Assembly (NCBI RefSeq): GCF_030272615.1
Contig: NC_081415.1
Coordinates: forward strand, 629,279,240 to 629,343,239
Reading direction: 5' to 3'
Length of the DNA stretch: 64,000 bases
DNA from: Cryptomeria japonica
Lineage: Eukaryota; Streptophyta; Pinopsida; Cupressales; Cupressaceae
Positions within the stretch are counted from its first letter, which is position 1, and every line of letters begins with the position of its first letter. A model generated the notes under the pieces. That model was not told the DNA's origin. It made no database searches and worked only from the letters and a program-made list of their open reading frames with translations. The position numbers and the translations under genes were made by a program. Below are positions 12,923 through 24,900 of the stretch, piece after piece.

Positions 12923-12934
12923 GCTCTGATACCA
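12923..12934 (-). other. Primer binding site of copia B
   Basis: On the minus strand this reads TGGTATCAGAGC, the standard copia site matching the 3' end of initiator Met-tRNA. It lies two bases inside the 5' LTR. Confidence 0.92.
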
Positions 12935-12936
12935 AT

Positions 12937-14460
12937 TGATAGTTCTGATACTTAATGTAAGTACAGATCCAATAGCCAACAAGATGAGAGGGGGGGGTGA
13001 ATCATACAAGCTTAATCTTCCATAAAAACATCAAATTCAACCTCGATAACATATACTTTAGTAATATAACCCAAAACTGTTAAACATGCAAACTCAAAAG
13101 CATATAAACATCATAAACCTCATAACACCAGATTTAACGTGGAAACCCAAATAGGGAAAAACCATTGTGGGATTTGAGACCCACTAAGAAATATACTCTT
13201 CTAGAGTATGCTCGGTTAAAAGTAAATCCTGTTAAAGATTACAAACACATTGCTAGATGTGACCCGGTTAAGGGATTTCCCTCAAATCTATTAGGATCTT
13301 CACCTTGTTAGAAGTGACCTTGTTAAAGTATTTCAAACACTCAATCAGAATGTCACCTTGCTAGAGGATTTTACAAATAAGACTGTTAAGTCCACTCGGT
13401 TAAGAGATTTTCTGTCACTTTCACAAAATAACAGTAATAAAATCTATCTGCAACTTCACATCTAAAATGCTAAAGCAGATTCTTATTTGTTCAATACAAT
13501 CTAGACATAGAACTAATCTTGTCCATCCGCTAGGCTTCTATACTCTGTTATTCAAACAAGTCTTCAAGCTTTTGTGCTCGGTAATCACTATGTAGCATCC
13601 ATGTGCATACACTTGCCTGCATACATTGTTTATCAACAGTTCCCTATTTATAAACAATTAGCTAACCGCTTAATCTCCTTGATCACATTTCCCATGATCA
13701 ATCATAGCCATCAGATCTTCAAACTTGTCCAGGTTCAATGCATCTTTCGATCTGAAAATGTTTTACCCTGCCTAGGAACTTGCATATATTTCTTGGAACT
13801 TGTGCCAAGGTATTGTGGTTCAATCTGAACTGTAGATCTTCATGCGGACTTTCCTTTGCCATAGATTCATTAACAAACTATATTTATGGCATACCAATCA
13901 TTTAATCAGTTCCAGCTCATTAGCTTCCTTCATTAAATAACGCATGTAAACATTTAATGCATTCAGTTATAGCTTGGTTACAACTCGGTAAATACTAAAC
14001 TTCACTCGATAGACATTCCGCCTTCATTAACCAATAGCAATAACCTTAGGTTTTACTAACTAGGTTCCTTAGGGTTTACTGACTAGGTTCTTTGCTTGAT
14101 AACATAGTATAGTATTAACCATTACAATTTACAACATATGTATGATGTTAAAACAATCTAAACATCATGATCTCATCATTGTCTGACTTGGTAATAGTTT
14201 CCCATTGAATACCTTATTCATCATAATCTTTCCTGTGTCTTTTACCAACATCTTTATGCTCTTTAAATCATACTTCTCAAGATATGGCAACATCATACTA
14301 AATTAGAAAATCAATTTCTTGACATTAATGACAAAATAATAATATAAAGACAGTAAACATCCTTAATCAGTTATATCCATAATCATCAACAACCATCTCA
14401 ATATCCTTATTGAAATGTCAACAATCTTTCATTGTCTGTTATAATGCTATATTGCCAACA
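12937..14460 (-). repeat. 5' LTR of copia B
   Basis: 1524 bp, collinear with 6737-8248. Length differences include an extra copy of a ~25-bp CTTAGG(G)TTTAC..ACTAGGTTC unit near 14045-14090 and a 12-bp deletion near 14215. CTCGGTA occurs at 13577 and 13984. Several CTCGG sites here are CTCAG or CTAGA in the other LTR, for example near 13210 versus 7010. Confidence 0.94.
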
Positions 14461-14465
14461 ATCAT

Positions 14466-14907
14466 CTATCAAATTGTACTCTAGAAGATAAACAGCTCAA
14501 GATTTTCAAGTACTCACATTTAACAAGTTCAAGATCTAAACATGTTAAAGTGCATTATCACCCTTTTTGATAAATTGATCACTCAAACATAGTTTCTCAT
14601 CAGGATCTATCATCCTTTATCATGAAACTACAATGTTTGGTCAGGACAACCTTGTCGCACATCGTAGGATATATCGTTCCTATTAGACTTGGTTTTTATC
14701 AAATCATCACCATTGCACTCCAAAACCGAAGATCAAAAAACTTGCAAACTTTTAAACACTTGAATCATCTTTTTGTGTCATATCACTTTATCACATTGAC
14801 AGTTGATCATGTATCAAAACAACTTTTGGACAATCGAATCCTAGCACAATATCTAACACATGTGTATTCCCATTTTAACTAGGGCTTAGAGATGAAAGAT
14901 CGCAGAG
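14466..14907 (+). other. Tat-like element between copia B and the first ORF
   Basis: About 440 bp of Tat-like internal DNA continue after the ATCAT duplication. The ORF at 14622-14882 has no motif I recognise. Gag would be expected in this stretch or just before it, but no zinc knuckle is visible. Gag appears deleted or decayed beyond recognition. Confidence 0.5.
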
Positions 14908-16455
14908 ATGGAAACCAAAAATTTTGAGATAGTTGAAGCTCATAAAAACATGAAATACCAAAGCAAAATAAAGGAAGAAGACATAACAAGCCAACGTATC
15001 AGAGAAATCAAACAAGTCCGAAATCAAAATCCAACTATGTCAAAATCTCACAAGGATTCAAATGCATCTCCGAAGATAGGTGGCTCTTTTATGCAATGCT
15101 TAAAGAGATCCCTAAAGGATTTTCCTAAAGAAGATCAAAATCGTGCACCTATGTCTAGAAATGGTTCATCCCCCCATAAGAAAATTGACTCTCCAAAGGC
15201 ATCTATTCCTACACCTCTTAAAAACTTGCAAGAATCTTCCATAACGCCCTCACCAAATAATATACCCATCAAACCTATTTCAGAGGATCCTATTCAAAGC
15301 TCATCTCCTTCATATCCAAGCATTGATTCCTTGCAACATCCCCATAATGCTCCCTTGCAAATTGAAGTCCTCATTCATAGAACGCTCATTAAACGTGTCC
15401 TACTAGATGGTGGAGTTGGCTTAAACATTTGCTCATTGAGTCCTGTTTGTGCTCTAGGTTATTCAGAAGATGCAGTTGATCCCCAGAAAAAGATAAAAAT
15501 CAAAGCACATGATGAAGAAGAGAATTCCTCTACAGGAATTATGGTGTTACCCATCAGAGTGGGACCTTTACAGAAAGACACAACATGCCAAGTTATAGAC
15601 TTGGACTTATCATACAACATACTCTTGGGAAGACCCTGGATACATGACATACAAGTTGTTTCATCAACATATCATTAATGCTTAAAGTTTCCTTACAATG
15701 GGCAGGAAATCATGATCTCAACAAACTCAAATCCATTGCAGTGTTGTAGTAATCTAAAACTGGTCCCAAAGGTTATTGTTCCACATAACAGAGAGGCAAC
15801 ATCTTCAAGCACACAATCCAAAGAACAATCATTTGCCTCAATTTTGTCAAACATGGAAAAACAAATGCAACTAAAAGATCGAGGGAACGGAGAATATTTA
15901 CTATCATGGAAAAACAAACAAGAGCAACTTCAAATTGAAAGGGATGAAGAAGATGTAGGAGTCGATACAGTTCACACGTATGCAAGACAAACATTAGGAA
16001 CTAGCCCACTTGAATCAGAATCACATTCAGTTGACTTGGACTTAATTGAGGACAATCAAGAACTACTTGTGAAAGGTAATTCTGATGAGAGTATCGTTCT
16101 AGACATGAAAATACATACTGAAAGCCTTGACATCTCTATAATGACCCCTAATATCTTTGAAACTATCCAACATGAGGGTCCTTTATCCTTAATCCCTCCT
16201 GATCCTATGGACTGGGAAAATGAAGGACATACTACCATTGATACCTTTCCTAATGACCACTCCATATCCTTATATCTTAATGCAATTGAACCAGCAACAA
16301 CTTTCACCATGGATTTCACTAACGTATCTTCGATTCAAGCGGGTGACAAATCTCATAGTCACAAAAGTGAAAATCAAGAAAACAATATTAGGTCTAAAAA
16401 AACAATTCTTGACAATATTAGATCGAGAAAAAGTAAAAACAAAGGACGCATCTAA
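14908..16455 (+). pseudogene. Tat-like protease and linker region
   Basis: One frame is interrupted only by a TAA at 15676-15678 (CAA in relatives, STYHQCLKFPY). The protease active site is VLLDGGVGLNIC near 15395-15430, where the usual D-S/T-G reads D-G-G. The second half carries the Tat signature YNILLGRPWIHD near 15616-15650. The 250 codons after it are low in recognisable motifs, as in the linker between protease and RT in this group. Near 16440 the frame shifts by one and continues in the next entry. The altered active-site residue suggests the protease was inactive before the stops arose, but this rests on one codon. Confidence 0.85.
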
Positions 16456-17239
16456 CGGTGAAAACCTCCTCGAGGTGCCAAAATATGGGAGATTTGACAC
16501 CTTACCTGAATTCTATCAAAAGAGGTCATCTATCCTGATGGAACCAGCAGAGGTAGTTAATATTGGCACAACTGATCTATATCCAGCAACTTCTCTATCA
16601 GAACTAGAAATGAAACAATATATGGAATTCTTCAAACGAAGGCAAATCAATTTCGCCTGGTTATATGTAGACATTCCAGGGTTCGATACAGATCTTATAA
16701 TACATCACTCGAATATCATTCCAGGAATAGGCATCAATAATAGAACACAACATGGATCAGGAGAAGGTATTCTATTCATCACACCACAAAGTCATACAAT
16801 TCCAAAAGCATACAAATTAAGCTTTCCATGCACCAACAATGCAGCAAAATATGAAGTTTTGGTTACAAGTATCAAAATGGCTATAGAATGGAACATTACA
16901 CAACTTCAAGTCTTTGGAGACTCTCAGCTCATCATCAATCAAATTAATGATGATTATCCAACAAAGGACAAAAATTTAATGCCTTATAAAAAGATGGTTG
17001 ATGATATCAAGAAATACTTTGTAGAAATAACTTTTCAGCAGATTCCAAGGAATGACAACAAAGCAGCAGACGCTATGGCTACACTTGCTTCTCTCCTTCA
17101 AACACAAGAAAATAAACAATGTTATGAATTCCTGGTGAAAGAGTTGTTTTACCCTGCTCATAATTGTCCTGTTTCCAAACTATGTGTCATATTGTTGGGC
17201 ATGATTCCTCCCGTTATGGCCAAACTTATAGATACCTGA
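16456..17239 (+). pseudogene. Tat-like pol with RT deleted, archaeal-type RNase H
   Basis: The frame opens in the conserved pre-RT segment, VDIPGFDTDLIIHH near 16668-16710, which normally leads into reverse transcriptase. Within about ten codons it instead reads into the second, archaeal-type RNase H (aRNH) of Tat elements: GILFITPQSHTIPKAYKL, then CTNNAAKYEVL near 16830, FGDSQLIINQI near 16914, and RNDNKAADAMATLASL near 17050-17097. The join is in frame and open. All RT motifs, the first RNase H and the first Asp segment of aRNH are absent. Near 17170-17239 the frame shifts again towards integrase. Confidence 0.88.
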
Positions 17240-18460
17240 AAGATAACACTTTAACTCCTGACTTATCAAAAAATCAAAAGAGAAACTTTATTCGCCAATC
17301 CTCCCATTTTACTCTTGTCATGGATACCCTGTTTAAACAAGGTTTAGATGGTACTCTTTTAAGATGTCTTAAACAAGAAGAATCTGAGAAGGCCTTACAT
17401 GAAGTCCATAATGGCATTTGTGGCACTCATTCAAGTGGTCTTACCCTTTCGAAAAAACTCATACGTTTGGGCTATTATTGGCCAACTATGGAATGAGATT
17501 CTTTTCAGGTAGCTCGAACATGCAAACAATGTCAGATCCATGGGAATTTGATTCATGCACCAGCACAATAACTTCATGCTTTGGCGATATCTTGGCCTTT
17601 TTGTTAATGGGGTCTTGATTTACTAGGAAAGATAAATCCTTCTTCATCTAATGGTCACAAATTCATCCTTGTAGCTATAGAATATTTCATAAAATGGATT
17701 GAGGCAGTACCTCTCACAAATATCATAGGAAAACAAATGGTTGCATTTATCTTGAACTACATCATCTGTCGCTATGGACTACCCATGACCATTATCACTG
17801 ATAATGAGCGACCACTCAAGAATCAAGATGTACAAGAGCTATGTGAGAAATTCAAGATCCAACATAGATTTTCCACACCCTACTATCCAAAAGGAAATGG
17901 GCAAGCAGAAGCATCAAACAAAACTGTTTTGAAAATCCTCAAAAAGATAGTGAACGATGCTAGAAGAGATTGGCATATTCAATTGAACCCTTCTCTATGG
18001 GCCTACCATACTAGTATCTGCACACCAATAGGTGCCACACCTTTCTCTCTTATTTATGGATCAAAAGCAATACTACCAATAGAAGTAGAGATACCTTATC
18101 TATGAGTATCATTAAAAGGTCTTATACCAAATGAAGAACAATGAGTATCTAGATTGCAGGAGTTAGAATTGATCCATGAATGAAGACAAAATGCCTTTGA
18201 TCATTTAAAGGTATATCAGCAAAGAATGTGTCATAGTTAATCACAGGGTCAAACCATGAGTCTTTCAAGTTGGGGAACTAGCACTAAAGGAGAATCCACG
18301 CAACCAAGTGGATCGAGAAAAGAAACGAAAGTTTGAACCAAACTGGTTGGGTCTGTTTGTGATCACAGTAGTATTTGGGTCAGGAGCATATCAACTATCA
18401 ACATAGGATGGAGATTAGCTCGACGAACCCATCAATAGCATGTATCTAAAGAAAATTTAT
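17240..18460 (+). pseudogene. Tat-like integrase
   Basis: The zinc region reads HNGICGTHSSG ... LGYYWPTM then, past stops, ARTCKQCQIHGNLIH (17405-17555). The core contains WGLDLLGKINPSS ... FIKWIEAVPL (17610-17715), ITDNERPL with the second Asp near 17795, and GNGQAEASNKTVLKIL with the Glu near 17896. After the stop at 18103-18105 traces of the C-terminal part persist to about 18460 in one frame with more stops. Integrase follows RNase H, so this is gypsy, not copia. No chromodomain is seen, which fits Tat. Confidence 0.88.
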
Positions 18461-18488
18461 GTTTGAAAAAACAAGAAAATAAAAAAAA

Positions 18489-18650
18489 GTGAAAAAGCAA
18501 GAAAAATCAAAAACAGTGAAAAAGTAGAAAAATAAAAAATAATGAAAAAGCAAGAAAAATAAAAAACAATGAAAAAGAAGGAAAAATCAAAAACAGTGAA
18601 AAAGAAGAAAAATCAAAAAAAAAGTGAAAAAGCAGAAAATCCAAAACATC
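18489..18650 (+). repeat. Purine-rich 27-bp minisatellite
   Basis: About six tandem units close to GTGAAAAAGCAAGAAAAATC + AAAAACA start at 18489, 18516, 18542, 18569, 18596 and 18624, spaced 26-28 bp. The plus strand is almost free of pyrimidines. It lies directly after the integrase remnant, where Tat elements often carry tandem repeats. Confidence 0.9.
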
Positions 18651-19320
18651 AAATATAAGAAAAAGTGCAATAAAGACAGATGGTGAAAACCTAAAAAACA
18701 TTCGCTATCTGTCCACTAGCTCTTCCATCTATTAGTTCATGTATCCTTCCGCTTGCATTCAGTCAGCGTTGTTCAAATCCATAGTAAAGCCTTTGTACAT
18801 ATGCAGGCATCCCATGTGGCTTCTTGCCATGGTTTGGATCATTGGGTATATCATACTAAAGTTGTTTCTAGACTTGGGGCAAAATCCTGAACCTAGCTGG
18901 GGGCAAAAAAATTTATCATTTTGAGCTTAATTAAATATGTAGAACAACAGTTAGGCAACCCTTATCAAGCAAAAACTGAGACACATCCAATGTTGAACAC
19001 GAGATAAAATTATCAACCATCAAGCTATCACAAAGTCAGTCTAAGCACATTCACACACTTTTCAATGGATGATATCTTTTGGATAATGATTTTTAACATG
19101 CTCGTTCAACTTTTCTATCTTGATTTTCGCTATCATGGTTTCTGAGTAACTCTAGGATGTCTCTGACTAGAGGAACATGATATTTTTCTTGTCTGTTGTC
19201 TGTAAATTAATCATTAATATATGCAAATTTATCTTGGGACATGATCATTAGAGTATCATCGAAGACATTTCCAATTTGTAGATTGAAATGGTTAATACTG
19301 CCTGTTTTATGCAAGCAACA

Positions 19321-19444
19321 CTCAGGTCATCTTGGTTCAATTATACCTTGATGCTTGTGCTAACTTTCCATATCAAAATCCAGGAAAGTCGTGCTCAGGT
19401 CATCATGGTTTAATTATACCATTGATGTTTGCACTGACTTCCCA
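19321..19444 (+). repeat. Direct repeat of about 51 bp
   Basis: CTCAGGTCATC(T/A)TGGTT begins at 19321 and again at 19394. The two copies are about 80 percent alike over 51 bp and 22 bp apart. Confidence 0.8.
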
Positions 19445-19802
19445 CATTTTAAAAAGCTCAATGATGACAAAATGCAATAACCCAGTGACTGGTCCAGTCG
19501 TAGCTTTGCATTTAGCTTGCATTTCATTCTTGCATGGGATCTCGCATGCTCATTTTATAGAAGGTTAAATATATCACGGGAATAATCAAGGTATCATCAT
19601 AAGTATATACGCAATCAGACTAATGACTCATCTCTCTCTAGATATTATCGACCCAGTGAAAATCTTATGCTACCTTCTCAACCGAACCAACATCAACATA
19701 TCTGAATCTTCCTGCAACTTGATTTCAACAAATCTGTCAGTTATTTATCCAATCAACCTTATCAATTCTATCAATCAATCACATCTAATCTATCCTATCA
19801 TG

Positions 19803-19934
19803 TCTTATACAATATGTATCTTTCTTGGAACCAGACGTTCTGATCAAGTCTTATACAAGATATATCGTTCCTGAAACCAGACGCTTTGATCATCTTTGTC
19901 TTATACAAGAGGTGCTATTCCTGAAACTAGACTG
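19803..19934 (+). repeat. Three tandem units of about 46-50 bp
   Basis: TCTTATACAA opens units at 19803, 19849 and 19899. Each continues to a (T/C)CTTGGAACCAGAC or CCTGAAACCAGAC-like core. The third is partial. Confidence 0.8.
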
Positions 19935-20230
19935 AATCTCGATCTTATCAATATAATCAATCAAGCTTTATCAATAATCAAGAACCACATCACTGTGATC
20001 ATGGAACTCGCGTTTTCATCAACCATAGTTGCAGAAATCAAATCATTTCTAATCGGGATATCAATTTCGCAAAAATTCACACACTCCAAAGGTCAATTAT
20101 CTCAATTGATCTCCCGAGGGGGCATCATCATACCGCAATTTATCAATCAATGTTTGGGGCATCCTATCGAACCAATATCATCATCAAATGAGATTATACT
20201 TTGAATCAATGCGTCATCACACCTCACTTC

Positions 20231-20244
20231 AAAGAGGGGCAAAA
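20231..20244 (+). other. Polypurine tract of the Tat-like element
   Basis: AAAGAGGGGCAAAA lies directly before the TGTATACACC that opens the 3' LTR. The same arrangement, CTCAAAGAGGTGCAAA, precedes the LTR at 52818. Confidence 0.88.
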
Positions 20245-21407
20245 TGTATACACCTAAAAATGGTCTGAAGATAAAAAATTTAAATAAGCAATTATTTAAT
20301 TAATCCCCCTTCCTAGTTTAATTGAATTCACTAGGCAATTTGATTAAATTCTTCCCTTCATCTACTTATTAATAAATCTAAGGATTTATTTAATAGGTTC
20401 ATTTCCATAGTCCCCTTTGATTAATTAATTAAAATTAATTAGTCCTCCCCCCACTTCAATCAATTCTTCTAATCCTCTAATTAATTAAAACAAATCAATT
20501 TATGATTTGTTGAGAATTAATTAGTCTTTTCCTTTTATTTGAATTTTTAAATTCAAATTACCCACATGCCTCCTAACTTCTAATCACCTAACCTAATCAT
20601 CCCTCTAACCTAACCCATTCCACCTAACCTTGGGTTTAAATAACCCTATCCTATCTTGCACATTCTAACCTCCTTATCCTAACCTCCTATGGTGTGGATA
20701 TTTTCTTCTTGAGACACATGGCACTTTGGCCGCATATCTCCTCTCTTGGACACTTGCCCTTTTATGAGAAAAAATCCTTAACACTTGTCACCATAGACAT
20801 GACAAGTGTCTATTCCTCCAACCTCTTTTCCAACCTCCTCCAATTTCACCCTTGATATCTTCAGACTCAATCTTGACCATTGATTCCTGCCACCTCACCC
20901 CTGGCCTTGGAAGTCCTATAAATATCCCCCATTTGGAGCAATAAGGATCCCCATATCATTTCATCTTATGCATTATTACTATAGGAATATTATTTGAGCA
21001 TTGTTGTTTTAAGCAATTGCATCTTAGATCTAGTTTAATTTGATCATTTTTTAGCATAATTGTTGAATCATGTAGCTTAATCAATCTCTTTTCTAGCTTA
21101 ATTGCATCATCATCACATCTTAATAATGCATATCATTAGCTTAATTAGTCTCTTTGATCAATCTAGCATAATCAATCTCATCTTTGCATATCATTATCAT
21201 TTCAAATCCTTCATCTAGGTGTAGTCAAGTCACTGGGATTGCTTATCTGGATCTGAGAGAAAATCCATACTCACATCTCTTAGGAGGCAATAGGTCGCTT
21301 TGTCATGGTTCATCTTTGTTTTCTTATTATTTTCTAACCATGCTTGTAATGATCTATTGAGTGTTTTGTGTTGCAGCTGCAGGTATCACACTTCATAGAG
21401 CATGACA
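20245..21407 (+). repeat. 3' LTR of the Tat-like element
   Basis: 1163 bp, collinear with 3835-4995 and ending GCATGACA, followed at once by ATAAG. The divergence between the two LTRs is visible throughout but modest. Confidence 0.95.
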
Positions 21408-21412
21408 ATAAG

Positions 21413-23612
21413 TTGTAGGAATGGAGTGATTTATATGTGTATTAATCTTTTCCCAAATCAAATTTGTTGATTGTGAAGAAATTGATTTTTAAAACCAAAG
21501 ATTTAGTTTGCCTGTGTGTATTTCAAGTTGAGCAAATTGTTTTAAATCCTTTCATTTCAAGATTGGGAGTAAATGATTTTTTTCTTGTGTGTATAGAGGT
21601 TTTCAAATTGTTCAAAATCAAGGGATATGCTGGCCAAATTTTTTAAATTGGACCTCCCTATGTGTTCATGATTATTTTCTTGTGTGAGCAATGAAAATCT
21701 GAATTAATCCTCTCTATTGGTTAAAATTGTCATAGATTTTGCCCAAAATCAATTGAACTCGGTCTTTTATGTATTTAATAGTAAACATAAATTTTAATTA
21801 AAAATTTTCTTTCAAAAAAAAAATTTGTATTCTCTGTTTTACAAAGTGATATTTTGGTATGCAGAAAGAATGTAAGTGTATATTCATCGAATATATAATT
21901 ATATACATATATTTATATTATTATATATATATATAATGTAATTTTTAATATTTTTTATAGAAAATTGTATTATTTGGGGATTAAATTAATGATGCTTTTG
22001 TGAAAAATGTATTATTTAATATGGGATGTTTTATTCATTAAGTTATTATGATTTTGCTTGTTCAAAAATAAAAGGGGGAAATTGGTTATTTGTGGTTTAT
22101 TTAAATTCTAACCTTATAAGATTAATGACGACTTTCCATTTCTTTTAAAAGTGTGGTTGTGTTTTGTTAAATTTTAAATGTTGAATTGCAAGTATATAAT
22201 GATTTTATTATTTTTAAAAGATTGTTTGAATTATGATTTTAGTGAATTTGGTATTTTTTAGCAAGAGCTTGATTTCACTGCAATTCTTGTAAATGTTGTT
22301 CGTCATGTTGTAGTGGTTGTTGTACCCTCTTGATCATGTGTTGTCCTTATTCTTGTGTTGTTTTAAACCATGTTGTGTTATGTTCCATATGGTTAACCAA
22401 GGGTTAGTTAGATTATGTTTTCGTCACCTGTGTTTTGTAGTGCTTATATGGCTGTCAGTATTGCAAAAGGATTCTTGTAGAGAGACTGTGTGTGTATAGT
22501 GTCCTATGGGAGAGTGGCTTTCGAGTGGGGGCCGCGCCCGAAGTGGTTGGCTAGATAGCCCCTCAAAAGTGAGTTAATAAGTGATAACCTAATAATTGAT
22601 TAGGGGGTGGGTAGTTCTTAACATTAAATAAGATATTATACCCCACGCATGGTTGAGTGCTCGTATAGACTCAAGATGTAGTGGGAAGGACTGGAATGGA
22701 AAACCGACCACCTTGTCTTCACGAAGGGTTGGTAGGGTCCGCATGAGTCTTGGATGGAACCAGGGTTTTAGGAAAGGTTACCAGGATAACCCAGGTTGGG
22801 GGCTAGGACCTATGGAGGCCTACCTAGGGTAACCATCATAAGCTATGTGATGACACTCTCTCTTTAGGGTCACTAGTGTATTGTGATGTTGAGTTCACTT
22901 GGAGTATTGTGGAGTCACACTTGTATTATCGACAATGTTTTCCTTGTGCTTGCTTGAGGGTCTTTTTCTATCTCCTAGCACGGTGGGGTGGTTCCATTTT
23001 GGGATCACATGGTCTGGTGGTAGTGCCACTTCCCATCGGATGTTTATGTTCGCGCTTTCATGTGAGGATTGGCTTCACAGATATTTTTGTGGCTCATGAT
23101 TCTTGTACCATCTCATGTTGGATATTTTTGTATTTGATACCTACGAGGTCATTTGTATCATTGGATTATGTTACCTTGGCATTTGGTAGAGATGTAATCT
23201 TATATGTATTATTGGAAGCCATGTAATAGATAATTAATGTAATCTTTGTTTATATGGATGTTTATAATATCAGTTATCTTTATTCAATGTGCAAATGCTT
23301 TCTTGAAAAGAAATATATTGTAATACTAATCTTCCAATGATGGAATATATTGTATGAGTATGGTTTATTGTGTTCATTAAGTAATTGTTGGATAATTGGA
23401 TTAACCTTAATAATGAGATTTAACCTTTCGAATAATTCTTCATTGGTAACCCTTTAGGAATTATTTGTGTTAGACTTCCGCTTGTGTAATAAACATGCAA
23501 TGTAGTAATTAAGGCACTTTATTTGGATTAAACTTTTTTAAAAAAATATTGTTTCTCCCTTACTTGGTTAGTTGTGGGGTTTTTCCTTTAGGGTTCCTGG
23601 CAGGGCATTATA
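21413..23612 (+). repeat. 3' LTR of chromovirus T, right part
   Basis: The LTR resumes after the ATAAG duplication and ends near GGCAGGGCATTATA at about 23612, where copia A coding sequence begins. The expected terminal CA is not present (TA), so the end may be off by a few bases. It holds AT-rich runs near 21890-21960 and a more GC-rich part at 22500-22850. ORFs at 22317-22499, 22876-23226 and 22899-23099 show no domain. Confidence 0.75.
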
Positions 23613-24900
23613 GCATCACAATATCCACCTTTATATCTTTCAAATTTTGCTTCATCCATAAAACTTGTGTACAGATGGTAGCAGCAATAACATACTCAGC
23701 TTTAGCAGTAGATAAAGAAGTACATGATTGTTTCTTGTTGATCCATGAAAGCAATTTCTTTCCAAGAAAGAAAGCTCCATCGGAAGTACTTTTTTGTTTA
23801 TCAAGATCTCCAGCCCAATGAGCATCTGTATATGCACATAAAGTAAAGTTATCATCCTTAGTGTACCACAAACCATATCCTGATGTACCTTGCAAGTATC
23901 TAAAAATCCTTTTTACCACAATCTCATGATTCTCTCTAGGATCACTCTGGAATCTTGAAACAATACAAATAGCATTCATAATGTCAGGCCTAGTTTGATT
24001 CAAATAAAGTAAACCTCCAATCATAGATTTATATCTTGTAGGATTTACCGATGCAAAAACATCTTTTCTTGTCAATTTCTCACTTGTAACCATAGGAGTA
24101 CTTACCAGTTTAGAATCTCACAAACCAAATTTCTTCAACAATTCCCTAGCATACTTAGTTTGACATATGAAAATACCTTTGTCAGTCTGACTAATCTACA
24201 AACCTAAGAAAAATTTCATTTCCCCAATCATAGACATCTCAAATTCTTTCTCGATATTCTTAGAAAATTCTATGCATAACTTATCTTCACTTCCAAAAAT
24301 AATGTCATCAACAAATACTTCAATAATTAGTATATCATTATCAGTGATCTTATAATATAAATTACTGCCAACACTACCCTTAGTAAAACCAAGCTTCAAA
24401 ATATATTTATCCAACCTTGCATAACAAGCTCTAGGTGCTTGTTTCAGTCCATGTAAAGCTTTTCATAACTTGCAAACCATGTTTGTATCATCTGATAGTG
24501 AAAAACCATCAAGTTTCTCAATATAAACTTCCTCATCAAGATCCCCATTCAAAAATGCACATTTAACATCCATCTGATAAACCTTGTAGTTCTTATGAGT
24601 AGCATTGGCAAGAAATAATCTTACACCTTCAATCCTAGCTACAGGTGCAAAAGTCTCTCCATAATCAATTGCTTCCTTCTGAGAATAGCCTTTACAAACC
24701 AATCTAGCCTTATTCCTTATAACTTGACCATCCTCATTCAATTTATTCCTAAAAACCCATTTAGTTCCAATAACATTCTTATTTTTAGGTCGGGGAACCA
24801 AAGTCCATGTGTTATTTTTCTCAATCTGATCTAATTCTTCTTCCATAGCTTTCAACCAATATTCATTTTTACATGCCTCAATTATTGATACCGGTTCAAC
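23613..24900 (-). pseudogene. Copia A reverse transcriptase and RNase H, cut at left
   Basis: RT begins near 24880 with [20 protein letters not shown], then [29 protein letters not shown] and the catalytic [12 protein letters not shown] near 24300. RNase H has CAYTDAHWAGDLDKQKST near 23820 and STAKAEYVIAA near 23700. Sequence stops at KDIKVDIV, where relatives read on into CDNT. A small deletion (about eight codons) and the LTR of T follow, so T is inserted in or just past this point. The missing end of A must lie left of the window. Stops and at least one frameshift (near 24450) break it. Confidence 0.9.

Larger units (their letters stand above)
6737..14460 (-). mobile_element. Copia LTR retrotransposon B, full length, TSD ATCAT
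   Basis: LTRs at 6737-8248 and 12937-14460 flank one polyprotein gene on the minus strand. ATCAT lies directly outside both ends (6732-6736 and 14461-14465). The initiator-Met tRNA primer site is beside the right LTR and a polypurine tract beside the left, so transcription ran right to left. It is inserted into the leader of the Tat-like element and is therefore younger than it. The LTRs are a few percent diverged by eye. The long LTRs and large polyprotein suggest the SIRE/Maximus side of plant copia. Confidence 0.96.
18651..20230 (+). other. Tat-like 3' untranslated region
   Basis: About 1.6 kb lies between the minisatellite and the polypurine tract. It has no recognisable gene on either strand. 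It contains two small repeat groups (listed separately). Unlike element I, no antisense PMD ORF is visible here. Confidence 0.6.
3835..21407 (+). mobile_element. Tat-like Ty3/gypsy LTR retrotransposon lacking RT, TSD ATAAG
   Basis: Both LTRs are complete (3835-4995 and 20245-21407) and begin TGTATACACC. ATAAG lies immediately outside at 3830-3834 and 21408-21412, so this is one intact insertion into the LTR of chromovirus T. Inside are a primer binding site, a long leader, protease, an archaeal-type RNase H and an integrase. I find no convincing gag and no reverse transcriptase. The copia element B (6737-14460) is inserted in the leader. Without B the element is about 9.8 kb. With RT missing it could only have moved using enzymes from a relative. 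Confidence 0.95.

Noticed and set aside
7373-13828. An 84-codon ORF found twice (7373-7627 and 13574-13828) with near identical product
   Set aside because: Both lie at the same place in the two LTRs of copia B. The likeness is due to LTR duplication and there is no protein motif.
22317-23226. ORFs rich in Cys, Leu and Phe with membrane-like segments
   Set aside because: They lie in the LTR of chromovirus T, overlap each other in different frames and show no domain or conserved start.
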